Counted from the stretch's first letter, positions 1-10,763 are shown. The stretch: DNA of 64,000 bases from Pseudomonadota bacterium (GCA_023390905.1 JAEWBY010000011.1:62001-126000), one strand, 5' to 3'. A program made the numbers and translations. Notes: a model not told the origin generated them from the sequence alone.

Positions 1-206
1 CATGCGATTGTGCTGGCTCGAAGGGGTGATTCGCGGTGCGAAGCAAAAAATCACACGACCTTCGCCCGCCGCGTGGAAAACAGTCCGGACCGGCCCTGTG
101 GCCGGCAGCGGAAGGGCGCCCGGCCGGTCCCGGAGGGGACAGGAGAGCCCCGAAAGCGCACAATAGGCTGCTTGCGTGCGCACTCCGCGACGCCCCGGAG
201 TCCTCC
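1..206. other. Leader region upstream of the DeaD helicase gene
   Basis: No gene is supported here. The stretch carries a 9-bp perfect inverted repeat (GGACCGGCC at 87-95, GGCCGGTCC at 122-130) that could fold in the 5' leader of the helicase mRNA. A purine-rich GGAG at 197-200 lies 6 nt before the chosen ATG at 207. Whether a cold-shock-type regulated leader exists cannot be told from sequence alone. Confidence 0.35.
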
Positions 207-2174
<1,968 letters not shown>

Positions 2175-2196
2175 GCCGCGGCGCCGTCATCATTCC

Positions 2197-2256
2197 GCAG
2201 GAGCGGCTTCGGTTGCGACCCGCCGCACCCGGCGCGGTCGCGGCGAAGCTGCCTGC
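2197..2256. repeat. REP-like inverted pair downstream of deaD
   Basis: A 24-nt unit at 2197-2220 (GCAGGAGCGGCTTCGG then TTGCGACC) is followed after 15 nt by an inverted, slightly diverged copy at 2236-2256. The two can form a long hairpin between the convergent deaD and 125-residue genes. A third single copy of the unit lies at 29058-29080. The core resembles the short dispersed intergenic palindromes of xanthomonads and pseudomonads (REP elements); that resemblance is from memory, not a search. It may also act as a bidirectional terminator. Confidence 0.6.
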
Positions 2257-2264
2257 TCGCGTGA

Positions 2265-2642
2265 TCAGGCGCTGCGCGTTTCCATCATCGCCGGATGTGC
2301 CTGCGCGTGGGCGTCGCCCAACGGTCCGCCCATGCGCAGCCACACCTGTTCGAGCAGCGCTTCCATGCGATGCCAGTTCAGGCGGGAGAAGCGATCGAAG
2401 CGCTCGTCGTACTTGCGTTCCAGCGTATGCAGCAGTTCGCCGAGCGGAACCTGGTGGTACTGGAGGTAGCTGTCGTAGGCGAACAGCAGGCTCGCCTCGT
2501 AATGGCTGAAATCGGTGCCCGGTTCATAGAAACCGTGCTTGGGGATCGCCTCGCGCCAGTCCTCGATCTCGGCCGCGAGATCGACCACTTCGCACTTGGA
2601 TGGCAACCGGTGCCGGGGAAGATACTGATGGATGCTGCCCAT
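2265..2642 (-). CDS. Conserved hypothetical protein, 125 aa
   Basis: A 125-residue soluble protein of unknown function. The start at 2642 is set by a textbook AGGAGG six bases upstream of the ATG, which rules out a longer in-frame version starting at 2771. The protein has no signal peptide or membrane segment. It is rich in Tyr, His, Arg and Glu, with a helical-looking middle (LGELLHTLERKYDERFDRF). It is convergent with deaD and divergent from the ku gene, with about 190 bp of shared upstream DNA. I do not recognise the family and assign no function. Confidence 0.75.
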   Translation of the reverse strand: MGSIHQYLPRHRLPSKCEVVDLAAEIEDWREAIPKHGFYEPGTDFSHYEASLLFAYDSYLQYHQVPLGELLHTLERKYDERFDRFSRLNWHRMEALLEQVWLRMGGPLGDAHAQAHPAMMETRSA

Positions 2643-2831
2643 GCCACGCCTCCTGTTTGACGAACCACAATGATGGCCAGCGCGGGCCCCGCGAATGTAA
2701 AGGCTGCATCGAAAAACCATTAAGACGCGAACCCGTTCCCGTTTTAGAGCCGCTCTACGGCCAGCTTGCATTCACTTCGCCATCATCGCGATCGGGCTAC
2801 CAAAGGACTCCGCTGCAAGCAAGGAACCCGC

Positions 2832-3752
2832 ATGGCGCGCCCGATCTGGACCGGTACGCTGTCCTTTGGCCTGTTGAACGTGCCCGTCTCGCTGATGTCC
2901 GGCGAGCGGCGCGTGGATCTGCATTTCCGCATGCTCGACTCGCGCGATCGCAAGCCGATCCGCTTCGAGCGCGTGAATGCCGAGACCGGCGAGGAAGTGC
3001 CGTGGAAGGACATCATCAAGGCCTTCGAATACGACAAGGGCAGCTACGTCGTGGTCGAGGAGAGCGACATCAAGGCCGCCGCGCCGGAAAGCCACGAAAC
3101 CGTCGAGGTGGAGACCTTCGTCGATCGCGACAGCATCGATCCGCGCTATTTCGAGAAACCCTACGTGCTGGTGCCGGGCAAGAAAGCCGAGAAAGGCTAT
3201 GTGCTGCTGCGCCGCACGCTGGAGAAGACCGGCAAGATCGGCATCGCGCGCGTGGTGATCCGCACGCGCGAATATCTCTCGGCGGTGATGCCGCTGGGTG
3301 ATGCCCTGATCCTGATGTTGCTGCGCTATCCGCAGGAGGTGGTCGATCCGGAGGACTACAAGCTGCCGACCGGCACGGCCTCCAGCTACCGCATTTCCGA
3401 CAAGGAAGAGGAAATGGCCGCGCAACTGGTCGAATCGATGGCCGGCGAATGGAAGCCGGACGATTACCACGACGAGTTCCGCGAGCGGCTCCAGGAGATC
3501 ATCCGCAAGCGCATCAAGTCCAAGGGCGCGACCACGCAGGTCGAAGAGCCGGATCGCGAAGAGGAAGCCACCACCAACGTGGTCGACTTCATGGCGCTGT
3601 TGCAGAAAAGCCTGGCCGACAAGAAGCGGACGCCGGCCGCCAAGAAATCCACCAAGTCCGCGCGCAAGGCCACCAAGGCCAGCAAGGCCGCCAAGGCCCC
3701 GCGCAAGGCGGCCGCCAAGAAAACCGCGACGAAGAAACGCAAGAGCGCGTAA
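2832..3752 (+). CDS. ku: Non-homologous end-joining protein Ku
   Basis: A 306-residue bacterial Ku. The homodimer forms a ring on double-strand DNA ends, protects them and recruits LigD. It starts MARPIWTGTLSFGLLNVPV, the standard bacterial Ku opening, with AAGGAA a few bases upstream. It contains the beta-barrel/bridge core (about residues 1-250), then a lysine/alanine-rich tail from about residue 260 (repeats such as KATKASKAAKAPRKAAAKK). Such tails are known in bacterial Ku to aid DNA binding. The ligD gene lies 360 bp downstream on the same strand, completing a minimal two-component NHEJ system. The function is secure; whether the pathway is restricted to stationary phase is not visible here. 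Confidence 0.96.
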   Translation: MARPIWTGTLSFGLLNVPVSLMSGERRVDLHFRMLDSRDRKPIRFERVNAETGEEVPWKDIIKAFEYDKGSYVVVEESDIKAAAPESHETVEVETFVDRDSIDPRYFEKPYVLVPGKKAEKGYVLLRRTLEKTGKIGIARVVIRTREYLSAVMPLGDALILMLLRYPQEVVDPEDYKLPTGTASSYRISDKEEEMAAQLVESMAGEWKPDDYHDEFRERLQEIIRKRIKSKGATTQVEEPDREEEATTNVVDFMALLQKSLADKKRTPAAKKSTKSARKATKASKAAKAPRKAAAKKTATKKRKSA

Positions 3753-3787
3753 CGATCGGCGATGGAACAGCTTCAAGCGCGAGCCGT

Positions 3788-3817
3788 CGCGATCGATCCC
3801 GGCGGGGATCGATCGCG
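3788..3817. terminator. Strong hairpin between ku and a convergent small gene
   Basis: A perfect 13-bp stem (CGCGATCGATCCC / GGGATCGATCGCG) with a GGCG loop lies 35 bp past the ku stop codon. No U-tract follows, so it is a stem-loop that may stabilise the 3' end or terminate weakly in both directions between converging genes. Confidence 0.6.
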
Positions 3818-3851
3818 TTGTCGTGGCTGAAGCCGTGACGCGTGGCGAAGG

Positions 3852-4046
3852 TTACGTATTGTCCGTCGAAGCCTGCAATGCCGCCGCCAGCCCGGCATCG
3901 CCCGACACTAGATCCATCCAGCGCAGTTCAATGCCCCGGCGTCGGCCCTTTTCGGTGAGCTTCAATCCGGTCGGATCGATCACTAGCGTGTAGGTGACGT
4001 CATTGAGGATCAATTCGCGGCGCAGCGGTTTGTCCAGAGGTGTCAT
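3852..4046 (-). CDS. Small hypothetical protein between ku and ligD, 64 aa
   Basis: A 64-residue reading frame opposite in direction to ku and ligD, occupying most of the space between them. The product (MTPLDKPLRRELILNDVTYT at its start) is predicted to be mostly beta then helical, with a charged LTEKGRRRGIELRWMDL segment, and has no signal or membrane segment. A weak GGGATG lies upstream of the ATG. The 66-bp gap to ligD would hold divergent promoters. I think a similar small protein occurs in other xanthomonad NHEJ loci, but that is memory, not evidence here. It could be spurious. Confidence 0.5.
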   Translation of the reverse strand: MTPLDKPLRRELILNDVTYTLVIDPTGLKLTEKGRRRGIELRWMDLVSGDAGLAAALQASTDNT

Positions 4047-4111
4047 CTTCGATACATCCCGTTGACGGAATCCCGACCATAGTGGACCGAGCGTGATGAT
4101 CGGGTTGATCG

Positions 4112-6727
4112 ATGAGCCTCACCGAGTACGAGCGGAAGCGACATTTCGGCAAGACCCGCGAGCCGGCGCCCGGCAAGGCCCAGGGCCGCGGCCGGCGACC
4201 CATTTTCGTGGTGCAACTGCACCATGCCAGTCATCGGCATTACGATTTCCGGTTGCAGGTCGGCGATGCACTGAAGAGCTGGGCAGTGCCGAAGGGACCG
4301 AGCCTGGATCCGCAGGTGAAGCGGCTGGCGGCCGAAGTCGAGGATCATCCGATCGCCTACGCCAAATTCCAGGGCGAGATCCCGGAAGGCGAATATGGCG
4401 CCGGCCATGTCGCGCTGTTCGATCAGGGCCTGTGGGCCACGCGCGATGATCCCGAAGCGCAGCTCGCCAAAGGGCACCTGCGTTTCGAACTGTTCGGCGA
4501 GAAACTCAAGGGCGCCTGGCACCTGGTGCGCACGCACCGGCCCTCACCCAAGCCGCAATGGCTGCTGTTCAAGGAAGACGACGACTTCGCCGCGCCGCGC
4601 GAAGCCGACGACATGCTCGATGACGTGACCGCGCCGACGTCCGGACACGGGACGCCGAAGCATCGACGCAGCAGGCTGCCCGCGACGCAGGAGGAAAAGC
4701 CGGCCGCCCGAACCTCGAAGGCCACCAAGGCCAAAGCCTCCAAAGCGGGCTCGTCCGCGGCGGCGAAGAAATCCGCCGGCACGCGCACGCGGCGTCGCGC
4801 GATCGATTGGGCCGCGCGCGCGGCCGCCTTGTCGCATGCGCGGAAGGCCAGGCTGGCGAGCGAACCGTTCGCGCCACAGCTGGCGGTGCTCGGCAGCGCG
4901 CCGCCGCAGGGCGAGGACTGGCTGCACGAGGCCAAATGGGATGGCTATCGACTGCTCAGCGTGATCCATCAGGGCAAGGCGCGCATCTGGTCGCGCAATG
5001 AAATCGAATGGACGGCCAAGGTGCCGGAGATCGCCGCTGCGCTCGAATCCCTCGGCATCGAGGAAGCCGCGCTCGATGGCGAGCTGATCGCCGGCGGCGG
5101 CACGCAGGCCGACTTCGGCGTGCTGCAGGCCACGCTTTCGGGCGAACGCAACGCGCCGCTGTCCTACGTGATGTTCGATCTGACCCATCTGCAGGGCGTG
5201 GACATCAGCCGTTCCACGCAACTGGAGCGCAAGGAGCTGCTGCAGGCGCTGCTGGCCGATGCCAAGCCGCCACTGGCCTACAGTCCGCACGTGCAGGGCC
5301 ACGGCGATGAAGTGTTCGAGGCCGCAGGCAAGCAGCATCTGGAAGGGATCATTTCCAAGCGCGCCACCGCGCCGTATCGCGCCGGCCGCGGCGATGACTG
5401 GCGCAAGACCAAGCGACTGGAAAGCGACGAGTTCGCGGTGGTCGGGATGACGCCACCGCGAGGCAGCCGCACTGGGTTCGGATCGCTGCTGCTCGCGCGG
5501 CCCGATGGCGCCGGCGGATGGAACTTCGCCGGACGCGTCGGCTCGGGTTTCAGTCATGCGATGCTCGATGAACTGGCTGCGGCGCTCGGCAAGCGCACCA
5601 GCAAGACACCGACTGCGCATATCCCCGAGGGCATGGAAACGGACGTGCGCGGTGCGACCTGGTTTCCGCCCAGGGCGGTGGTCGAGGTGTTCTATCGCGG
5701 CATTGGCAATCAGGGATTGCTGCGGCAACCTTCACTCAAGGGCCTGCGGCCGGACAAGTCCGCCGCGGATCTGCGTTCTTCCGATCGGGACACTCCCATG
5801 CCAGTGCAAAGCGAAGCGGCCGCGCCGGGCAAGCGCAAGCGCCGCGGCAAGCAGGATGAAGAAACGGTCGAACTGACCAATCCCAAGCGCGTGGTCTATC
5901 CGGATAACGGCAAGACCAAGCAGGACGTTGCGAACTACTACGACACGGTGATGGACTGGCTGCTGCCGGAAATCATCGGCCGGCCGCTGTCGATCATCCG
6001 GTGTCCGCAGGGGTCGGAGCGCCCATGCTTTTTCCAGAAGCACCTGGCGCCCGGCATGAAGCTCGTGGACGCGGTGCCGCTGAAGGAAGAGAGCGGGCAG
6101 GTGGAGGATTACCTGGTCGTGCGCGATGCGCAGGCGGTGCGCGAACTGGTGCAGTTCAATGCGCTGGAATTCCATCCGTGGGGCTCGCACGCGAAGAAGC
6201 CGGAGCTGGCCGATCGGGTGGTGCTCGATCTGGATCCCGGCCCGGACGTGGCCTGGGCCGAAGTGGTCGCCGCCGCGCGGCAGGTGCGCGGCCTGCTGGA
6301 ATCGGCCGGATTGCAATCGTTCGTGCGCACCTCCGGCGGCAAGGGCCTGCACGTGGTGGTGCCGCTGAAGCCGGCGGTGGACTGGGATCGCGTCAAGCCG
6401 TTCGCGCACGCCTTCGCCGATGCGATCGCGCAGATGGAGCCGCTGAAATTCGTCGCCACCTCCAGCAAGAAACTGCGCAAGGGCCGCATCTTCATCGACT
6501 ACCTGCGCAATGGTCGCGGCGCGACCAGCGTGGCCTCGTTCTCGCTGCGCGCGCGTCCCGGCGCGCCGGTGGCCATGCCGCTGCGCTGGGAGGAACTGGG
6601 GCGGATCAAGGGCGGCAATGCATTCGACATCGACACCGCTCCGGCGCGGCTCAAGCGCCTGAAGCGTCATCCGTGGGAAGGCATCGACGAGATCAGGCAG
6701 AACCTGAAGAAGTTCTCGGCCGGCTGA
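4112..6727 (+). CDS. ligD: Multifunctional DNA ligase D (PE-LIG-POL)
   Basis: An 871-residue ATP-dependent NHEJ ligase that trims, fills and seals double-strand breaks with Ku. Domain order is as in Pseudomonas LigD. The 3'-phosphoesterase domain (residues 1-160) has H37, H43, D45, R47 and H79 in the metal/phosphate site pattern QLHHASHRHYDFRLQ. A Lys/Ala/Thr-rich linker (about 175-235) follows. The ligase domain (about 255-540) has the adenylated lysine K275 in EAKWDGYR and the OB-fold EFAVVGMTPP. A second basic linker precedes the C-terminal primase-polymerase domain (about 590-871), with the metal-binding LDLDPGPD and the SGGKGLHVVVPL loop. All three activities appear intact. Confidence 0.96.
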   Translation: MSLTEYERKRHFGKTREPAPGKAQGRGRRPIFVVQLHHASHRHYDFRLQVGDALKSWAVPKGPSLDPQVKRLAAEVEDHPIAYAKFQGEIPEGEYGAGHVALFDQGLWATRDDPEAQLAKGHLRFELFGEKLKGAWHLVRTHRPSPKPQWLLFKEDDDFAAPREADDMLDDVTAPTSGHGTPKHRRSRLPATQEEKPAARTSKATKAKASKAGSSAAAKKSAGTRTRRRAIDWAARAAALSHARKARLASEPFAPQLAVLGSAPPQGEDWLHEAKWDGYRLLSVIHQGKARIWSRNEIEWTAKVPEIAAALESLGIEEAALDGELIAGGGTQADFGVLQATLSGERNAPLSYVMFDLTHLQGVDISRSTQLERKELLQALLADAKPPLAYSPHVQGHGDEVFEAAGKQHLEGIISKRATAPYRAGRGDDWRKTKRLESDEFAVVGMTPPRGSRTGFGSLLLARPDGAGGWNFAGRVGSGFSHAMLDELAAALGKRTSKTPTAHIPEGMETDVRGATWFPPRAVVEVFYRGIGNQGLLRQPSLKGLRPDKSAADLRSSDRDTPMPVQSEAAAPGKRKRRGKQDEETVELTNPKRVVYPDNGKTKQDVANYYDTVMDWLLPEIIGRPLSIIRCPQGSERPCFFQKHLAPGMKLVDAVPLKEESGQVEDYLVVRDAQAVRELVQFNALEFHPWGSHAKKPELADRVVLDLDPGPDVAWAEVVAAARQVRGLLESAGLQSFVRTSGGKGLHVVVPLKPAVDWDRVKPFAHAFADAIAQMEPLKFVATSSKKLRKGRIFIDYLRNGRGATSVASFSLRARPGAPVAMPLRWEELGRIKGGNAFDIDTAPARLKRLKRHPWEGIDEIRQNLKKFSAG

Positions 6728-6835
6728 TCCCCGCTCGCCGGGCGCTGGCACGCGGAAAGCGTTCGTCTTCACCGGATGCAAACGCACGCGATCGCGCCAG
6801 AGGCTATCGTGCCGCACCGTCATCGAGGAACCCGC

Positions 6836-7267
6836 ATGCCCGCGAACGCGTTGCGCCTGGCATTTTCGTCATTGCTTTTGTGTGTCACCGCGGCGTGCCA
6901 GCCGCAGGCGCCGGCGGCAGCGTCCGCACCGCCTCCGGCCCCGGACACCGCCACCGCACCGACCGCTCCGGAGGTCCCGCGCGAACAGGGCCAGACCACC
7001 ACCTATCGCTACCAGTGCGGCGAACTGGATGTCACCGCCAGTTTCCACGGTGAAGGCGACGCGGACATCAGCTTCAACGGGCGCATCCTCAAACTGCCAC
7101 ATGCGCCGGCCGATTCCGGTGCGCGCTATGCCGATGCGAACGGCAACGAGTTCTGGAGCCGTGCCGACGCCGAGGCCAGCCTGCAACTGGCCGGCGAACC
7201 GCCGCGCATCTGCCACGGTCCCGCCGCGGCCTTCCTGCGCCGGCCCGCGCATGCCGTGCCGGCCTGA
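6836..7267 (+). CDS. MliC-like lipoprotein (putative lysozyme inhibitor)
   Basis: A 143-residue predicted lipoprotein. The signal peptide ends at a lipobox-like VTAAC (Cys21) and is followed by a Pro/Ala/Thr-rich linker (about 22-55). The C-terminal domain has the MliC/PliC pattern: YRYQCGE, a beta strand with F, DSGARYADANGNEFWSR, and a final ICHG cysteine. Members of this family bind and inhibit C-type lysozymes in the periplasm or at the outer membrane. The start at 6836 gives the signal peptide immediately; an upstream ATG at 6776 would bury it. Assignment to the family is by motif reading, and the inhibitory activity is inferred. Confidence 0.75.
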   Translation: MPANALRLAFSSLLLCVTAACQPQAPAAASAPPPAPDTATAPTAPEVPREQGQTTTYRYQCGELDVTASFHGEGDADISFNGRILKLPHAPADSGARYADANGNEFWSRADAEASLQLAGEPPRICHGPAAAFLRRPAHAVPA

Positions 7268-7294
7268 CATCCGGCCGATTCCGTGACCGCCCTC

Positions 7295-7321
7295 TAAAGT
7301 TCTCCCGGCGCGCGCCGATAC
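7295..7321 (+). promoter_or_regulatory. Candidate sigma-28 (FliA) promoter
   Basis: TAAAGTTC at 7295-7302, an 11-nt spacer, then GCCGATAC at 7314-7321. The enterobacterial FliA consensus is TAAAGTTT-N11-GCCGATAA, so only the last base of each box differs. It lies about 145 bp upstream of the start codon of the PAS-GGDEF-EAL gene, in the same direction, in a 200-bp intergenic region. This would place that c-di-GMP gene in the late flagellar/motility regulon. Confidence 0.7.
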
Positions 7322-7467
7322 GAAGGCGACAGAGCCAGGGACACGGTGCGCGGGGGCGCGCCGTGTCCGGTGTCGTGCGCAGACGGTTGCCGCCGTTCTG
7401 CGATGATGCCGCAGGGCTGCGTACCGCCGAAGGCTTGGGGCCGGCAGGGCCTCGCAGGGGATCGAAA

Positions 7468-9885
7468 GTGGACGGACGACGGATGGGGACCCACGCGGAC
7501 ATGGCCACCGAAGGTGGCGGACGGCGGCTGCCGCGCCGTGTGGCCGCGCTGATCGTGTTCTCCGCGCTCGGCGCGCTGCTGACGGCGACGGTGCTTGAAA
7601 TCCAGGCCGGCGCGACCGCCTACATCGTCGGCGAGAGCCATTGGTCCAAGGCCCAGCAATCGGCCATCTACAGCCTGTATCGCTACGTCAACCACGGCCA
7701 CGCCGTCGATCTGCAACGCGCGCGCGATGCCTTGCGCGTGCCGCTGGGCGATCGCGCCGCGCGGCTGGCGCTGGAAAGCCAACCCATCGATCATCGCGCC
7801 GCGCGTCGCGGCTTCCTCGAAGGCGGCAATGCGCCGGTCGATGTCGATCGGATGATCCGCATGTACCGGATCTTTTCGCGCGCGCCGTATTTCCGCGATT
7901 CTGTGCAGCGGTGGAGCGAATCCGACGACGATCTGCTGGAACTGCAGGCGTTGAGCCAGCGGCTGGAAGCGCACCGCGGTGCAGGCGTGCTGACCCCGGA
8001 TCAGCAGGAAGCCTACGAGCGCGCGCTGATGGATCTGGACCAGCGCCTGCGGACTTCGGAGCTGGCGTTCTCCCGATCACTGGTCGATGGCTCGCGCTTC
8101 CTGCGCGTGGCGCTGACCATCCTCAGCGTGATCGCGTTCTTCGCGTTGGCCTGGTACGCATTGTCGATCATGCGGCGCACGCTGACCCACATCCGCCGCA
8201 CCGAGACCGAATTCCGCGCCGCCTTCCACCAGGCCTCGGTCGGCATGCTCAAGCTGGATGACGAGGGCCGCTTCACCCAGGCCAACGAAGCGCTCGCGCA
8301 GATCGTCGGCTACCCGCTGGAGGAAGTGCGCCGCCAGCGGCTCGATGACATCCTGCCGCCCGAGGACATGCACCGGGATGCACAGGGCCGCATCGACTGG
8401 CCGAAGATGATCGAGCCGGCCGAGCGCCGCCTGCGCCGCAGCGATGGCAGCAGCCGTTGGGTCCGTTTCAGCGCGTCGATCATCACCGGCCAGAGCGAGG
8501 ACGCGCGCATCTTCGCGGTGGTGGAGGACGTGTCCGAAGCGCGCGAACTGGCCAGCGAGATCGCGCACCAGGCCAGCCACGATGACCTGACCGGCCTCAT
8601 CAATCGTCGCGAGATCGAGCGTCGGCTCGGCCAGATCACCACCGCCGTGCAGCGCGATGAGCGCAGGCATGCGTTGTGTTTCGTCGATCTCGATCAACTC
8701 AAGCTGGTCAACGACACCTGCGGGCATGCGGCCGGCGATCGGTTCCTGCGCCAGTTCGCGCATGCGCTGTCCTCGCAGTTGCGTGGCGATGACTGGGTCG
8801 GCCGGCTCGGCGGCGACGAGTTCGCGATCTTCCTGGCCGATGCGGGGCTGGAGGACGCAGAGCGCGTGGCCCAGCGCATCCACGCGCGGCTGGCGCAGTC
8901 GGCCTTCCACTGGAACGATCGCAAGTTCAGCCTCGGCTGCAGCATCGGCGTGGTCGAGATCAACCGCGATACGCACGACGCCGACTGGCTGCTGCGCGCG
9001 GCCGACACGGCCTGCTATCTGGCCAAGGAGCAGGGCCGCAACCGCATCCGCTGCTATCGCGAAACCGATGAAGCCTTCGCGCGCCGGCAGACCGAACTGG
9101 ACTGGGTCGCACACGTGCAACTGGCGATCGCCGAGGATCGCCTGCTGATCTACGCGCAGCGCATCAAGCCGCTGCGCGGCGAAGAGCGATTGCAGTACGA
9201 AGTGCTGGTGCGCATGGTCGATCGCGATGGCCGCCTGTATCCGCCCAGCTATTTCCTGCCGCCGCTAGAGCGCTACGGACAGGTGATGATCCTGGATCGC
9301 CATGTGCTGGCGACGACGCTGGAACAGATCAGCCGCGACACCCGTCACCTGCTCGCGCTGGATCTCTGCCACATCAACGTGTCGGCGCAATCCATCGCCG
9401 ATCCGCAGTTCCGCCAGTTCGCCGCCGATCAACTCGATTGCCATCCGGGCCTGGCTAAGAAGATCTGCTTCGAGATCACCGAGACGGCGGTGATCGGCAA
9501 CCTCACCGATGCCTGTTTGTTCATCGAGGCCATGCGTGCGCGCGGCTGCTGCATCGCGCTGGACGATTTCGGCAGCGGCTTGTCCTCGTTCGCTTATCTC
9601 AAGAGCCTGGACGTGGACATCCTCAAGATCGACGGTGCGTTCATCCGCGATCTCGGCAAGGACAACGTCGACCTGGCACTGGTGCGTTCGATGAGCCAGG
9701 TCGGGCGCGCGCTCGGCAAGCGCACGATCGCAGAGTGGGTGGAGAACGAAGCGGCGATGCGCAAGCTCGATGAAGTCGGCATCGATTACGTGCAGGGCTA
9801 TGCCATCCATGCGCCGGTGCCGTTGTCGGCACTGATCCGCGACTGGAAGGCCGCGCGCCCGGATCTGCTGGCGCTGTCGGGCTGA
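7468..9885 (+). CDS. Membrane-bound PAS-GGDEF-EAL c-di-GMP turnover protein
   Basis: About 805 residues, controlling cyclic di-GMP. The N-terminus has one membrane helix (about 22-45), a periplasmic or extracytoplasmic helical region, and a second helix (VALTILSVIAFFALAWYAL). A PAS domain, a GGDEF domain (GGDEF at 448-452, with an upstream RxxD inhibitory-site pattern RGDD) and an EAL domain follow. The EAL signature is EVL at 578-580, a substitution common in active phosphodiesterases, and loop 6 DDFGSG is present. Both activities may therefore be possible. A GTG at 7468 is chosen because AGGGG precedes it by 8 nt; an ATG at 7483 is the alternative. Expression is probably from the sigma-28-like promoter at 7295. 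Confidence 0.88.
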   Translation: MDGRRMGTHADMATEGGGRRLPRRVAALIVFSALGALLTATVLEIQAGATAYIVGESHWSKAQQSAIYSLYRYVNHGHAVDLQRARDALRVPLGDRAARLALESQPIDHRAARRGFLEGGNAPVDVDRMIRMYRIFSRAPYFRDSVQRWSESDDDLLELQALSQRLEAHRGAGVLTPDQQEAYERALMDLDQRLRTSELAFSRSLVDGSRFLRVALTILSVIAFFALAWYALSIMRRTLTHIRRTETEFRAAFHQASVGMLKLDDEGRFTQANEALAQIVGYPLEEVRRQRLDDILPPEDMHRDAQGRIDWPKMIEPAERRLRRSDGSSRWVRFSASIITGQSEDARIFAVVEDVSEARELASEIAHQASHDDLTGLINRREIERRLGQITTAVQRDERRHALCFVDLDQLKLVNDTCGHAAGDRFLRQFAHALSSQLRGDDWVGRLGGDEFAIFLADAGLEDAERVAQRIHARLAQSAFHWNDRKFSLGCSIGVVEINRDTHDADWLLRAADTACYLAKEQGRNRIRCYRETDEAFARRQTELDWVAHVQLAIAEDRLLIYAQRIKPLRGEERLQYEVLVRMVDRDGRLYPPSYFLPPLERYGQVMILDRHVLATTLEQISRDTRHLLALDLCHINVSAQSIADPQFRQFAADQLDCHPGLAKKICFEITETAVIGNLTDACLFIEAMRARGCCIALDDFGSGLSSFAYLKSLDVDILKIDGAFIRDLGKDNVDLALVRSMSQVGRALGKRTIAEWVENEAAMRKLDEVGIDYVQGYAIHAPVPLSALIRDWKAARPDLLALSG

Positions 9886-9902
9886 TCGCCGATAATGGCG
9901 TC

Positions 9903-10622
9903 ATGACCGCCCGCCTCAACAAGCACATCGCCGAAACCGGCTTCTGTTCGCGCCGCGAGGCCGATCGCCTGATCGCCGAAAAGCGCGTCACCATCAATGG
10001 CAGGCCCGCCGGCGTCGGCGCCGTGGTGGAAGAGGGCGACGACGTGAAGGTCGACGGCCAGCCATTGCGCGCCCGCGCGGCCAAGGCGGGCAAGCGCCGC
10101 CATGTCTACATCGCGCTGAACAAGCCGGTCGGCATCACCTGCACGACGGAAAGCTCGGTCAAGGGCAACATCGTGGACTTCGTCGGCCACGAGCAGCGTA
10201 TCTTCCCGATTGGCCGCCTGGACAAGGACTCCGAAGGCCTGATCCTGATGACCAGCAACGGCGACATCGTCAACCAGATCCTGCGCGCGGAGAACCGCCA
10301 CGAAAAGGAATACCTGGTCGCGGTGAACAAGCCGGTGACCGAGGAATTCCTGCGCGGCATGGCACGCGGCGTGCGCATCCACGGACAGATGACGCTGCCG
10401 TGCCGGACCACGCGCATCGCCAAGTTCGGCTTCCGCATCGTGCTCACGCAGGGACTCAACCGGCAGATCCGCCTGATGTCGGCGGAGTTCGGTTATCGGG
10501 TGACGCAACTGCGCCGCGTGCGCATCGACAACGTCAAGCTGGGCGTTCTGAAGCCCGGCCAGTGGCGCAACCTGACCGATCAGGAACTGCGCATGCTGCT
10601 GCCGCAGCACACGGACTGGTAA
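9903..10622 (+). CDS. rluF: 23S rRNA pseudouridine synthase, RluF-like
   Basis: A 239-residue pseudouridine synthase of the RsuA/RluB/E/F family, converting a uridine of 23S rRNA (U2604 in E. coli for RluF). It has an N-terminal S4 RNA-binding domain (LNKHIAETGFCSRREADRLI) and a catalytic domain with GRLDKDSEGLIL, in which the first Asp is the nucleophile, and LTQGLNRQIRLMSAEFGY near the end. Length and the NRQIRLM motif favour RluF over RsuA or RluE. The start at 9903 follows a GATAAT-like box (9890s) by only a few bases, suggesting a short or absent leader. Confidence 0.87.
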   Translation: MTARLNKHIAETGFCSRREADRLIAEKRVTINGRPAGVGAVVEEGDDVKVDGQPLRARAAKAGKRRHVYIALNKPVGITCTTESSVKGNIVDFVGHEQRIFPIGRLDKDSEGLILMTSNGDIVNQILRAENRHEKEYLVAVNKPVTEEFLRGMARGVRIHGQMTLPCRTTRIAKFGFRIVLTQGLNRQIRLMSAEFGYRVTQLRRVRIDNVKLGVLKPGQWRNLTDQELRMLLPQHTDW

Positions 10623-10763
10623 GCGCCAACGGGATCGCGTGGCGTAAGGCACGGGATGCCAATACCGTGCGCGCGATCACGCGGCTTTCATCACGGCCGT
10701 GGCCGGATAATCCTGCCGCCGACCCATCCCGGCATCTTCCGGCCAGCCCGCGGAGCCGATGGC

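Noticed and set aside
1..3. CAT at the left edge that could be a minus-strand start codon of a gene leaving the window
   Set aside because: No ribosome-binding site is visible and there is no coding sequence inside the window to support it.
9888..9895. GCCGATAA resembling a sigma-28 -10 box before rluF
   Set aside because: No TAAAG-like -35 box 11 bp upstream; more likely a chance match or part of a GATAAT -10 box.
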